Source of the DNA: JAITVM01 sp031551135
Lineage (GTDB): Bacteria > Bacillota > Clostridia > Lachnospirales > JAITVM01
Direction of reading: 5' to 3'
DNA: 64,000 nucleotides
Assembly: GCA_031551135.1 (NCBI GenBank)
Contig: JAVBOA010000030.1
Coordinates: forward strand, 1 to 64,000
Part shown: one piece after another, positions 35,681 through 42,625 of the stretch
How positions within the stretch are numbered: the first letter of the stretch is position 1
Layout: each line of letters opens with the position of its first letter
Made by a program: the position numbers and the translations under genes
The notes under the pieces: model-generated
What the model saw: the letters and a program-made list of their open reading frames with translations, nothing else
Database searches by the model: none
What the model was told of the DNA's origin: nothing

Positions 35681-36751
35681 ATGTATGAATACCTGCACGG
35701 AGGAAATGCAGCTTTTGAACATAATGGAGAAAAAATTCTGGATTTATCCGCAAATATAAACCCTTTAGGATTTCCAAAAGAGATAGAAAAGGCCATAAAA
35801 AACGAAATTCACTTTTGTGACAGATATTCGGACAATTATTCTACAGAGCTTCGAAATAAAATCGCTCTATATGAAAATATTGACTCTAAATGGATATTTT
35901 GCGGAAATGGCGCTTCGGATATTATTTTCAGGCTACCCATCGCTTTGCGCTCGAAATCTGTATTAGTAACAGCGCCGACATTTTCAGATTACGAACGTTC
36001 TTCAAAGTCATTTGGATCGAATTTGGCTTATCAATATTTAGAAGAATCTGAAAATTTCGTAGCGGATAGAAAAATATTAGACATTGTAAAAAAATACAAT
36101 TCGGATTTAATTTTTATCTGCAATCCGAACAATCCTACCGGTGTGATGACAGAGCGCAGTATTATTGAAGAACTGCTTATATACGGCAAAAAAAATAATG
36201 CTAATATTGTTGTGGATGAGTGCTTTATGGATTTCGCGGAAAACAGCGAAATTTATACCGCAAAAAAATTACTTCCGCTTTATGATAATTTAATTATTTT
36301 GAAAGCTTTTACAAAGATTTTTGCTTTGCCGGGGATTCGTTTAGGATATGCACTTTGCGGAAATCAAGCCACAATAGAAAAACTCTATGCCCACGGGCCG
36401 GACTGGGCTGTATCAAATATCGCACAAGCAGCCGGAATTGCGGCGCTTGAAAACGCAGAAGAGTACATAAAAAATACAATTGAATATGTTTCGGCAGAAA
36501 GACAAAAAATGCAAAATGCACTTACTGAGATGAAATTTAAATTATTTGACAGTCGTGCGAATTATATATTTTTTCATAATCCGCATGATTTTGATTTATA
36601 CAAAGAATTGAATAAAAAAGGAATCAGAATCCGTTCGTGTGATAACTATCGAGGACTTTCAAGCGGTTTTTACCGGACTGCTGTTTCAAAAAGTGCAGAC
36701 AATGAAAAACTGATATCCGCATTAAAAGAAATATATATACTGAATCATTAG
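35681..36751 (+). CDS. cobD: Threonine-phosphate decarboxylase
   Basis: A PLP enzyme of the class I/II aminotransferase fold. It decarboxylates threonine phosphate to the aminopropanol phosphate used by CbiB. The 356 residues start with HGGNAAFEHNGEKILDLSAN, typical of CobD and distinct from HisC. ICNPNNPTG and the PLP lysine region LKAFTKIFALPGIRLGYAL are present. Its position 18 bases after cbiB settles the choice against HisC, of which a separate copy exists at 53878. AGGAGGG precedes the ATG. Confidence 0.93.
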   Translation: MYEYLHGGNAAFEHNGEKILDLSANINPLGFPKEIEKAIKNEIHFCDRYSDNYSTELRNKIALYENIDSKWIFCGNGASDIIFRLPIALRSKSVLVTAPTFSDYERSSKSFGSNLAYQYLEESENFVADRKILDIVKKYNSDLIFICNPNNPTGVMTERSIIEELLIYGKKNNANIVVDECFMDFAENSEIYTAKKLLPLYDNLIILKAFTKIFALPGIRLGYALCGNQATIEKLYAHGPDWAVSNIAQAAGIAALENAEEYIKNTIEYVSAERQKMQNALTEMKFKLFDSRANYIFFHNPHDFDLYKELNKKGIRIRSCDNYRGLSSGFYRTAVSKSADNEKLISALKEIYILNH

Positions 36752-36771
36752 AGAATTTGGGAGGGAATTAT

Positions 36772-37854
36772 ATGAATTTACAAGAAATTATCAATGGAAT
36801 CAAGCCTTTGGATGATGAGGCTAAAAAGCTTGCAGCCGCCAGACAGGATTCATTAATCAAACCGATAGGAAGTCTTGGCAGAATCGAGGAATTGTCCGTT
36901 CAATTAGCCGGAATAAGTGGAAAAATTGACAGTTCTTTTGACAAAAAAGCGATTATTATAATGTGCGCGGATAACGGAGTTTGCGAAGAGGGCGTTAGTG
37001 CCGCTCCGCAGGCGGTTACATTAATGCAGGCTGCAAATTTCAAACGAAATATTACAGGTGTAGGCGTATTATCCAAAATATCAAAATCGGATATGATAGT
37101 AATTGATATTGGAATAAATTCTGATGTAGAATCTGAAAATTTTGAAAATAAAAAAATTAAAAAAGGAACGAATAATATAGCAAAAGAGCCTGCTATGACG
37201 AGAGAAGAAGCGCTGAAAGCTATCGAAATCGGATTTCTGGAAGCAGAAAAATTATATAAACAAGGCTATAAAGTAATCGGCACAGGCGAAATGGGAATAG
37301 GCAATACAACGACTTCCGGCTTGGTAATTATGGCTTTAAGCGGATGCGGCGTGGATGAAGCTGTCGGCAGAGGTGCAGGCCTTACTGACGAAGCTTTTAT
37401 TAATAAAAAACAATTAATAGAAAAAATTTATAAATTGCACAAGCCGGATGTGAACGACCCTATAGATGTAATTTCGAAAATCGGAGGGCTTGATATTGCC
37501 GGGCTTGTTGGAGTTTTTTTGGGTGCGGCGTATTATAAAACTCCTGTCGTTATCGACGGAATAATATCCTCGGCGGCAGCTCTTGCGGCATACAGGCTTT
37601 GCGAAAATGCTAAGGAATATATGATTCCGTCTCATTTATCCGAAGAACCGGGTTATTCCGTTGCGATAAAAATTCTCGGCACAAAGCCATATTTTAATTT
37701 GGATATGAGACTTGGCGAAGGAACAGGCTGTCCGTTTACTTTTCTTTTGATTGATGCCGCCGAAAAAGTTATAAAAGAAATGGCAACTTTTGAGGAAGTG
37801 AATATGGATAACAGCACTTTGGTGGATATTCGTGATATAGATTCTGAAGAATGA
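36772..37854 (+). CDS. cobT: Nicotinate-nucleotide--dimethylbenzimidazole phosphoribosyltransferase
   Basis: It makes alpha-ribazole phosphate, the lower ligand of cobalamin, from nicotinate mononucleotide and a benzimidazole-type base. The 360 residues include the signature KPIGSLGRIEELSVQLAGI near the start, GEMGIGNTTTSG (phosphate/ribose site), GAGLTDEA and the C-terminal DMRLGEGTGCPF with the expected catalytic Glu. ATG 36772 follows GGGAGGG; the frame from 36757 reads through that site. It is the last visible gene of the operon; cobS, cobU and cobC are not here. Confidence 0.95.
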   Translation: MNLQEIINGIKPLDDEAKKLAAARQDSLIKPIGSLGRIEELSVQLAGISGKIDSSFDKKAIIIMCADNGVCEEGVSAAPQAVTLMQAANFKRNITGVGVLSKISKSDMIVIDIGINSDVESENFENKKIKKGTNNIAKEPAMTREEALKAIEIGFLEAEKLYKQGYKVIGTGEMGIGNTTTSGLVIMALSGCGVDEAVGRGAGLTDEAFINKKQLIEKIYKLHKPDVNDPIDVISKIGGLDIAGLVGVFLGAAYYKTPVVIDGIISSAAALAAYRLCENAKEYMIPSHLSEEPGYSVAIKILGTKPYFNLDMRLGEGTGCPFTFLLIDAAEKVIKEMATFEEVNMDNSTLVDIRDIDSEE

Positions 37855-37905
37855 TTTTGAAATTCTATTGCATTTCTTTTTGCTAGACCGGCGAACAAAA
37901 ATATA

Positions 37906-38019
37906 GTACTATTTTCAATATAAAGGATAGAAAAAAATATTTCATTTCGCGCCAGAAACATTGCGCGAAACGCTCCGCTGTGAAAAATTTTTTTCTACTT
38001 ATCAAAATGAAAATAGTAT
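37906..38019 (-). repeat. Full-length palindromic repeat, copy 4
   Basis: Minus orientation; starts GTACTATTTTCAATATAAAG (one base off the consensus) and ends GAAAATAGTAT. Central loop CAGAAACATT. It follows cobT by 51 bases. The space 37855-38345 holds this copy, the next copy, and about 180 AT-rich bases with no gene. Confidence 0.9.
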
Positions 38020-38200
38020 AACAAAATAATTTCACGCATTAACGTAATAAATATTTGAATTGTAATTATTTTCTGTTAGAATAGATTAACTAAAATCCGC
38101 ATAGTAGATTTTGTTTATGCAAAGAACATTTTGAGTTTAATCAAAAATATATTCGCTTTTTAGAAAAAAGGTGGTGTAAAAATATTATGCGGATAGGTTA

Positions 38201-38314
38201 ATACTATTTTCAATATAAAGGATAGAAAAAAATATTTCATTTCGCGCTAGAAACATTGCGCGAAACGCTCCGCTGTGAAAAATTTTTTTCTACTTATCAA
38301 AATGAAAATAGTAT
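38201..38314 (-). repeat. Full-length palindromic repeat, copy 5
   Basis: Minus orientation, differing from copy 4 at only two or three positions, 181 bases further on. It ends 31 bases before the trpB ATG, so it sits within the 5' untranslated region or promoter of trpB. Confidence 0.9.
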
Positions 38315-38345
38315 AAATTGCTATAACAATAGGAGGAATATAATT

Positions 38346-39713
38346 ATGTCAATTAAAGATGCCAGCAGAATTTTATTATACGAGGATCAAATGCCAAAAC
38401 AATGGCTGAATATATTAGCAGATATGCCGGAAAAACCTGATCCATATATTAATCCTCAAACAAAACAACCGGCAACTAAAGAAGATTTTTATCCCCTTTT
38501 TGCAAAAGAACTTGCAGACCAAGAATTTTCAACAGAAAGATGGATAGATATTCCGCAAGAAATCCTTGATATATATAAAATGTATCGCCCTTCACCGCTG
38601 ATACGCGCCAAAAATCTAGAAAAAGCCCTTAAGACTCCGGCGAAAATATATTTCAAACATGAAGGGCTGAATACATCGGGAAGTCATAAATTGAATTCGG
38701 CTGTGCCTCAGGTTTATTATAATAAAATGCAGGGAATAAAAAAATTGACCACAGAAACCGGGGCCGGACAATGGGGCACGGCTTTAGCAGTTGCATCGGC
38801 ATTTTATGATATGCCGCTGACCGTATATATGGTAAAAATCAGTGCAGAGCAAAAGCCATACCGTAAAGCAATAATGGAGACGTTTGGTGCGGAAGTTATT
38901 AAAAGTCCAAGCAATACCACAGAAGCCGGCAGAAAAATATTGGAAGCAGACCCGAATTGCAGCGGTTCTTTGGGATGTGCAATCAGTGAAGCCGTTGAAG
39001 TTGCTCTTGGAACGAAAGACAGCCGCTATGTTTTAGGCTCTGTTTTAAACCAAGTAGTTTTACATCAGTCAATTATCGGTTTGGAAGCCAAAAAACAATT
39101 GGAAATGGTTGATCTTTATCCGGATATTATAATCGGGTGCGCAGGCGGCGGCTCTAATTTAGGCGGAATTATGTCGGCGTTTATGATGGATAAACTTACA
39201 AAAAAAGCAAATCCATATTTTATTGCTGCCGAACCGGCGGCTTGCCCAAGTATGACCCGCGGAAAATACGCTTATGATTTTTGCGATATGTCCAGCATTA
39301 CACCGCTTGTAAAAATGTATACCTTAGGTTCTACATTTCTTCCTTCTTCTATACATTCAGGAGGTTTGAGATACCACGGAATGTCGCCGATTTTATCAAA
39401 ACTATATCACGACGGCTATATTGATGAAGCTCGCGCGCTTTCTCAGCGTTCGATTTTTGAGGCCGCACAATTATTTGCAAAACACGAGACAATCCTACCG
39501 GCTCCGGAATCTGCTCATGCGATTCGTACCGCAATAGACGAAGCTATAAAATGCAGAGAATCCGGCGAATCAAAAGTTATATTGTTTAATCTAACCGGTC
39601 ATGGCAATTTTGATATGGCAGCATATATGAAATATTTGGAAAATGACATAATTGATTATTCACCAACTGATGAAGAATTGCAAAAAGGATTCGACGAATT
39701 GCCGAAAATATAA
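38346..39713 (+). CDS. trpB: TrpB2-type tryptophan synthase beta chain
   Basis: A PLP enzyme that condenses indole and serine to tryptophan. The 455 residues and the long N-terminal extension (MPKQWLNILADMPEKPDPYI) mark the TrpB2 class, which does not pair with TrpA in the standard way. The PLP lysine is Lys115 in SGSHKLNSA; TETGAGQWGTA and the phosphate loop GCAGGGSNLGG are intact. The start is ATG 38346 after AGGAGGAAT; the longer frame runs back into the upstream repeat and is not credible. No other trp gene adjoins it. A hairpin terminator follows. Confidence 0.94.
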   Translation: MSIKDASRILLYEDQMPKQWLNILADMPEKPDPYINPQTKQPATKEDFYPLFAKELADQEFSTERWIDIPQEILDIYKMYRPSPLIRAKNLEKALKTPAKIYFKHEGLNTSGSHKLNSAVPQVYYNKMQGIKKLTTETGAGQWGTALAVASAFYDMPLTVYMVKISAEQKPYRKAIMETFGAEVIKSPSNTTEAGRKILEADPNCSGSLGCAISEAVEVALGTKDSRYVLGSVLNQVVLHQSIIGLEAKKQLEMVDLYPDIIIGCAGGGSNLGGIMSAFMMDKLTKKANPYFIAAEPAACPSMTRGKYAYDFCDMSSITPLVKMYTLGSTFLPSSIHSGGLRYHGMSPILSKLYHDGYIDEARALSQRSIFEAAQLFAKHETILPAPESAHAIRTAIDEAIKCRESGESKVILFNLTGHGNFDMAAYMKYLENDIIDYSPTDEELQKGFDELPKI

Positions 39714-39729
39714 TATAAAATAATTTATT

Positions 39730-39772
39730 AGCGGTTTGATTTTTTTCGCATGAAGTCAGGCCGCTGTTTTTA
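39730..39772 (+). terminator. Terminator of trpB, AGCGGTTTGA type
   Basis: AGCGGTTTGA (39730-39739) pairs with TCAGGCCGCT (39756-39765) at all ten positions if G-U is allowed, then GTTTTTATA. A fragment of the palindromic repeat (TACTTATCTAAATGAAAGTA) follows at about 39772-39797. Confidence 0.75.
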
Positions 39773-39854
39773 TACTTATCTAAATGAAAGTAGTATTATT
39801 TTACAACATAAAAAGGCCGATATTATCAGCCTTCTGTTAAAAAAATTTTTTTTA

Positions 39855-39966
39855 TACTATTTCTCTTCTAAAGAATAGAAAAAATATTTCATTTCGCGCT
39901 TGGAGCGTTGTGCAAAACACTTCGTTGTGAAAAATTTTTTTCTACTTATCAAAATGAAAATAGTAT
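39855..39966 (-). repeat. Diverged full-length palindromic repeat, copy 6
   Basis: Starts ATACTATTTCTCTTCTAAAG and ends GAAAATAGTAT. The left part has the AAAGAATAGAAAAA sequence seen in copy 53768 and in the short forms. The central stem TTTCGCGC/GTGCAAAA is weakened. It abuts the stop codon of the cupin gene. Confidence 0.85.
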
Positions 39967-39972
39967 TAGCTC

Positions 39973-40449
39973 TTATTGTTTAAAAAAACTCAAATTTGGG
40001 TCAGTGTCCCAATCGATTACATTATCTTCTTTTCTAAATACAAAACTTTCTCCATGAGATTTCACCAAAAAGATATCTTCATCCGGATAAAAGCAAATGT
40101 CTTCCGTTTCGACCGTCCCGATATCCATTATTTCTAAAATCTCGTCTCCGTCATTGAAAAACTGGTGTGCGTTTCCGTCACCGGCAGTTTTTGCAACAAA
40201 ATCTCCTTTTATTACTTCATATTCGATATCGTTCATTCGTAAAATTCCACTTCCGCTTAAAATAATAAAAAATTCTTCTTGTTCAGAATGGCTGTGGTAT
40301 TTTGAGCTGTAATGATTCGGCTTAATATGGTCAATATTAACATAAATCTTATTGCTCCCGGCGGCCTTTCCCAGAAAAATCTGTTCTATTCCTAAATAAT
40401 CACTGCGTTTGTAACTATTCGGAACATCAGAAATATTGTAAATGTGCAT
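39973..40449 (-). CDS. Cupin-domain protein
   Basis: A 158-residue single-domain cupin. The first cupin motif is clear (YSSKYHSHSEQEEFFIILSG, with His-x-His and Glu as metal ligands) and the second follows (GDGNAHQFFNDGDEILEIMD, final His). Proteins of this size are often sugar isomerases, dioxygenases or binding proteins; nothing here decides. The ATG follows GGGAGG at about seven bases. It stands alone, bounded by a repeat downstream and more than 1 kb of non-coding DNA upstream. Confidence 0.82.
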   Translation of the reverse strand: MHIYNISDVPNSYKRSDYLGIEQIFLGKAAGSNKIYVNIDHIKPNHYSSKYHSHSEQEEFFIILSGSGILRMNDIEYEVIKGDFVAKTAGDGNAHQFFNDGDEILEIMDIGTVETEDICFYPDEDIFLVKSHGESFVFRKEDNVIDWDTDPNLSFFKQ

Positions 40450-41355
40450 TTTTTTCCTCCCTTTTATCCTGATATAAATTTATTTCTATCAAAGATATAA
40501 CAGAATAAACGAAAAAATTTCCCCCGATCGATAAAGACCAAAACTTTTAAAAAGTTTTTTTGTAAAAAAAGTAGTGCATTGTTATAAGCGTAGTAAAATT
40601 TCATTTTTTCTTTTTCGTAATCCCGAAGTTGTGCAGAATAACAATTTAATTACCATCAAGCGGCTGAGTATTGCAAAATAACACCGATCTCCATTTAATT
40701 TGCAGAAAAAGTTTTTCACAGCGAACCGTTTCGCGCAGCGCTTGAAGCGCAGAATGAAATATTTTTTCTATTATTTAAAAAGGAAATAGTATAACGTGAG
40801 TTCGATGGCAAAACGCTCATCAAAGATTTGGAATTTAATCCTATTCGAAGAATCATAAAGCGGTGAAAATATGGCGATTAAAAAATTTTTCACCGATATA
40901 GTAGTATTGCTTGTGGCAATTTTGTGTAAAACTACTATATTTTTTGATTTTTCGGTCATATTAAATTTGTTTCTTAGTATTTTTAAATCTTTGAGCAATA
41001 TTCTCAGAAAAAATCCCTAGCAGGCTTTTTCAAGCCTTCCTTATGGATTTTAATGATTTGTTAAAATCAACATAACCGCATAATAATCTAACAAAGTTAA
41101 TATATATTTTATGTGTTTCAGATTAATGACAATTATATGTTAATTAAAGCAGTAATTGAAATTATTATCCTTGATTTGTGATTCCATTATTTTACAACAT
41201 TTACAAGGTGAATTCAAGCTACGGGGAAAATACAATTTGGGATAATTGTAATAAATGCTAAAAATTTTTGTTATAAATTATTACAAATTTCTTTTGATTA
41301 GACTTTTGTTTTCGGTTTGCGGAAAAGCCCGTCGATAGCAAAAAAAAACGGCGAA
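40450..41355. other. 900-bp non-coding stretch with several hairpins
   Basis: No supported gene. It contains a decayed repeat at 40690-40792 and three stem-loops: CGGTGAAAA/TTTTTCACCG at 40861-40895; ATATAGTAGT (40896-40905) with ACTACTATAT (40931-40940) followed by TTTTT; and AGGCTT/AAGCCT inside AAATCC/GGATTT at 41011-41050. The first two are directly adjacent. The rest is AT-rich. A small RNA or the remains of lost genes are both possible; the 75-codon reverse frame at 40771-40998 overlaps the repeat and looks fortuitous. Confidence 0.4.
40690..40792 (+). repeat. Decayed palindromic repeat, copy 7
   Basis: Plus orientation. TTTTTCACAGCGAACCGTTT and TGAAATATTTTTTCTATTAT match the element; the right end is GGAAATAGTAT. 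The left end has lost the ATACTATTTTC terminus. Central stem TTTCGCGC has degenerated. Confidence 0.7.
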
Positions 41356-41468
41356 ATACTATTTTCATTATTAAGGATAGAAAAAAATATTTCATTTCAC
41401 GCTTGAAGCATGCGTGAAACGCTCCGCTGTGAAAAATTTTTTTCTACTTATCAAAATGAAAATAGTAT
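41356..41468 (-). repeat. Full-length palindromic repeat, copy 8, nested in another hairpin
   Basis: 113 bp, minus orientation. Central stem is TTTCACGC/GCGTGAAA, a matched change on both arms relative to TTTCGCGC/GCGCGAAA. It is enclosed by AAACGGCG (41346-41353) and CGCCGTTT (41474-41481), which are complementary, so it appears to lie in the loop of an older terminator-like hairpin. Confidence 0.9.
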
Positions 41469-41531
41469 AAATACGCCGTTTATGATATGAACTCAAAACC
41501 AAATTATGCTGATTTAAATCAGTGATTAGTA

Positions 41532-41963
41532 TTAATTCTCTTTTTCTCCGAACAATTTTACTCTATCTTCAAAACTCACAATTCTATGGATTTCGTGGAG
41601 CATCCAAACATAACCGAATTCATCTTTAAAAATCGCATTAGAAACCCCAAAGTCGTGCATATCGGTAATCGGCTGGATAGAAATGCATCCGTTATTCATT
41701 GCTTTTTCGTAAGTGTCCTTGATGTCTTCTACCAAAACATTAAACCAAATAGATTGCTCTTTATCCGGAGTTGGGGCGAATAAATTAAATTCGGGATTTT
41801 CATCAAGAATATGAAATCTTGATTCAAAAATCGAAAAAATCGCCTCATTTTGACCTTTTGGGAATGATGTTACTTCTATTCGTTTTACTTCAAAGATTTT
41901 TTCGTATTTTTCGATTGTTTCTATAGAGTCTTTTACAACAAAATCAATTTCTACACCTGTCAT
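41532..41963 (-). CDS. PhnB-like VOC-fold protein
   Basis: A 143-residue protein of the vicinal-oxygen-chelate superfamily, closest in pattern to PhnB/glyoxalase-like proteins: TGVEIDFVVKDSIETIEKYE at the start, SIWFNVLVEDIKDTYEKAMN in the middle and FKDEFGYVWMLHEIHR at the end. The usual metal-binding residues are only partly evident, so an enzymatic role is uncertain. GGAGAAT lies before the ATG. It has no operon partner. Confidence 0.8.
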   Translation of the reverse strand: MTGVEIDFVVKDSIETIEKYEKIFEVKRIEVTSFPKGQNEAIFSIFESRFHILDENPEFNLFAPTPDKEQSIWFNVLVEDIKDTYEKAMNNGCISIQPITDMHDFGVSNAIFKDEFGYVWMLHEIHRIVSFEDRVKLFGEKEN

Positions 41964-42053
41964 TATCTATTCTCCTTTGTTTTTTATAATACAAGATTTT
42001 GATTATTGGTATAATATTACTATACTTTAAAAAAAATTGTTTGTCTAATATAT

Positions 42054-42170
42054 ATGTTTGCTGATAAACATTCCATTTTTTTAATTATTTATCAGCAAAC
42101 ATTTTCCGCTGTTTATAGGCAAGCATTAATGATTTTGTATTGTAAATCATTAATGCGACCTATATAGCAG
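42054..42170. other. Two adjacent long hairpins of unknown function
   Basis: Hairpin 1: ATGTTTGCTGATAAA (42054-42068) and TTTATCAGCAAACAT (42088-42102), a perfect 15-bp inverted repeat with a 19-base loop. Hairpin 2: GCATTAATGATTT (42123-42135) and AAATCATTAATGC (42144-42156), perfect over 13 bp, extended outward by CTGTTTATAGG (42109-42119) with CCTATATAGCAG (42159-42170) with one bulge and one mismatch. They lie in the space between the VOC gene (minus) and the tRNA (plus). They are unrelated in sequence to the ATACTATTTTC family. Confidence 0.75.
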
Positions 42171-42278
42171 TTTCATTTTTTACAGACTATACAGTATTTT
42201 TTTAATTTATAAAATCAAGAAAAACGAAAAATTGAAAAAATTACCGAAAAAATATTTTTATTTTCCGAAAAAAACGTA

Positions 42279-42307
42279 TTGACAATATCGAAAAAAATAT
42301 GTATAAT
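42279..42307 (+). promoter_or_regulatory. Consensus sigma-A promoter of tRNA-Gly
   Basis: A perfect TTGACA (42279-42284), a 17-base spacer and a perfect TATAAT (42302-42307), 41 bases before the tRNA. This is the strongest promoter in the window, as expected for a stable RNA. Confidence 0.9.
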
Positions 42308-42347
42308 TTCTTCTTGTAGCAAACAAACAAAATAAAAAAAATAACAT

Positions 42348-42418
42348 GCAGGTGTGATTCAATGGTAGAATGTCAGCCTTCCAAGCTGAAAACGAGGGTT
42401 CGATTCCCTTCACCTGCT
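42348..42418 (+). tRNA. tRNA-Gly (anticodon TCC)
   Basis: 71 bases forming a full cloverleaf. Acceptor GCAGGTG pairs with CACCTGC, D-arm holds ATTCAATGGTAGAAT, anticodon stem TCAGC/GCTGA encloses loop CTTCCAA with anticodon TCC at 42380-42382, and the T-arm reads GAGGGTTCGATTCCCTT. The discriminator is T and CCA is not encoded. It reads GGA and, by wobble, GGG codons. Confidence 0.97.
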
Positions 42419-42420
42419 TT

Positions 42421-42442
42421 CCCGATTATTCGGGATTTTTTT
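42421..42442 (+). terminator. tRNA terminator
   Basis: CCCGA, loop TTAT, TCGGG, then ATTTTTTT, three bases past the tRNA. Confidence 0.85.
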
Positions 42443-42467
42443 ATTTTAAACGAAATAAATTTAAATG

Positions 42468-42581
42468 ATACTATTTTCATTTAGATAAGTAGAAAAAAAT
42501 TTTTCACAGCGGAGCGTTTCGTGCAATGTTTCCGGCGCGAAATGAAATATTTTTTTCTATCCTTAATATTGAAAATAGTAT
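42468..42581 (+). repeat. Full-length palindromic repeat, copy 9
   Basis: 114 bp, plus orientation, from ATACTATTTTCATTTAGATA to GAAAATAGTAT. Central stem TTTCGTGC/GCGCGAAA retains pairing through a G-U. It lies between the tRNA terminator and the terminator of the reverse-strand gene. Confidence 0.9.
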
Positions 42582-42585
42582 GAAA

Positions 42586-42615
42586 TAAAAACCGTGCGGA
42601 ATTATTCCCGCACGG
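42586..42615 (-). terminator. Terminator of the stalk-protein gene
   Basis: On the reverse strand CCGTGCGG (42615-42608) pairs perfectly with CCGCACGG (42599-42592), followed by TTTTTAT. Confidence 0.85.
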
Positions 42616-42625
42616 CCGTGTTCTT

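Noticed and set aside
35681..36751. A second hisC in the cobalamin operon
   Set aside because: HGGNAAFEHNGEKILDLSAN at the N-terminus and the operon context fit CobD; the HisC-type gene is at 53878-54957.
38256..38345. Longer N-terminus of TrpB2
   Set aside because: The extension is translated from the palindromic repeat; AGGAGG and the family start place the start at 38346.
40771..40998. 75-codon reverse frame in the long gap
   Set aside because: It overlaps the decayed repeat at one end and a hairpin with T-run at the other, with no ribosome site.
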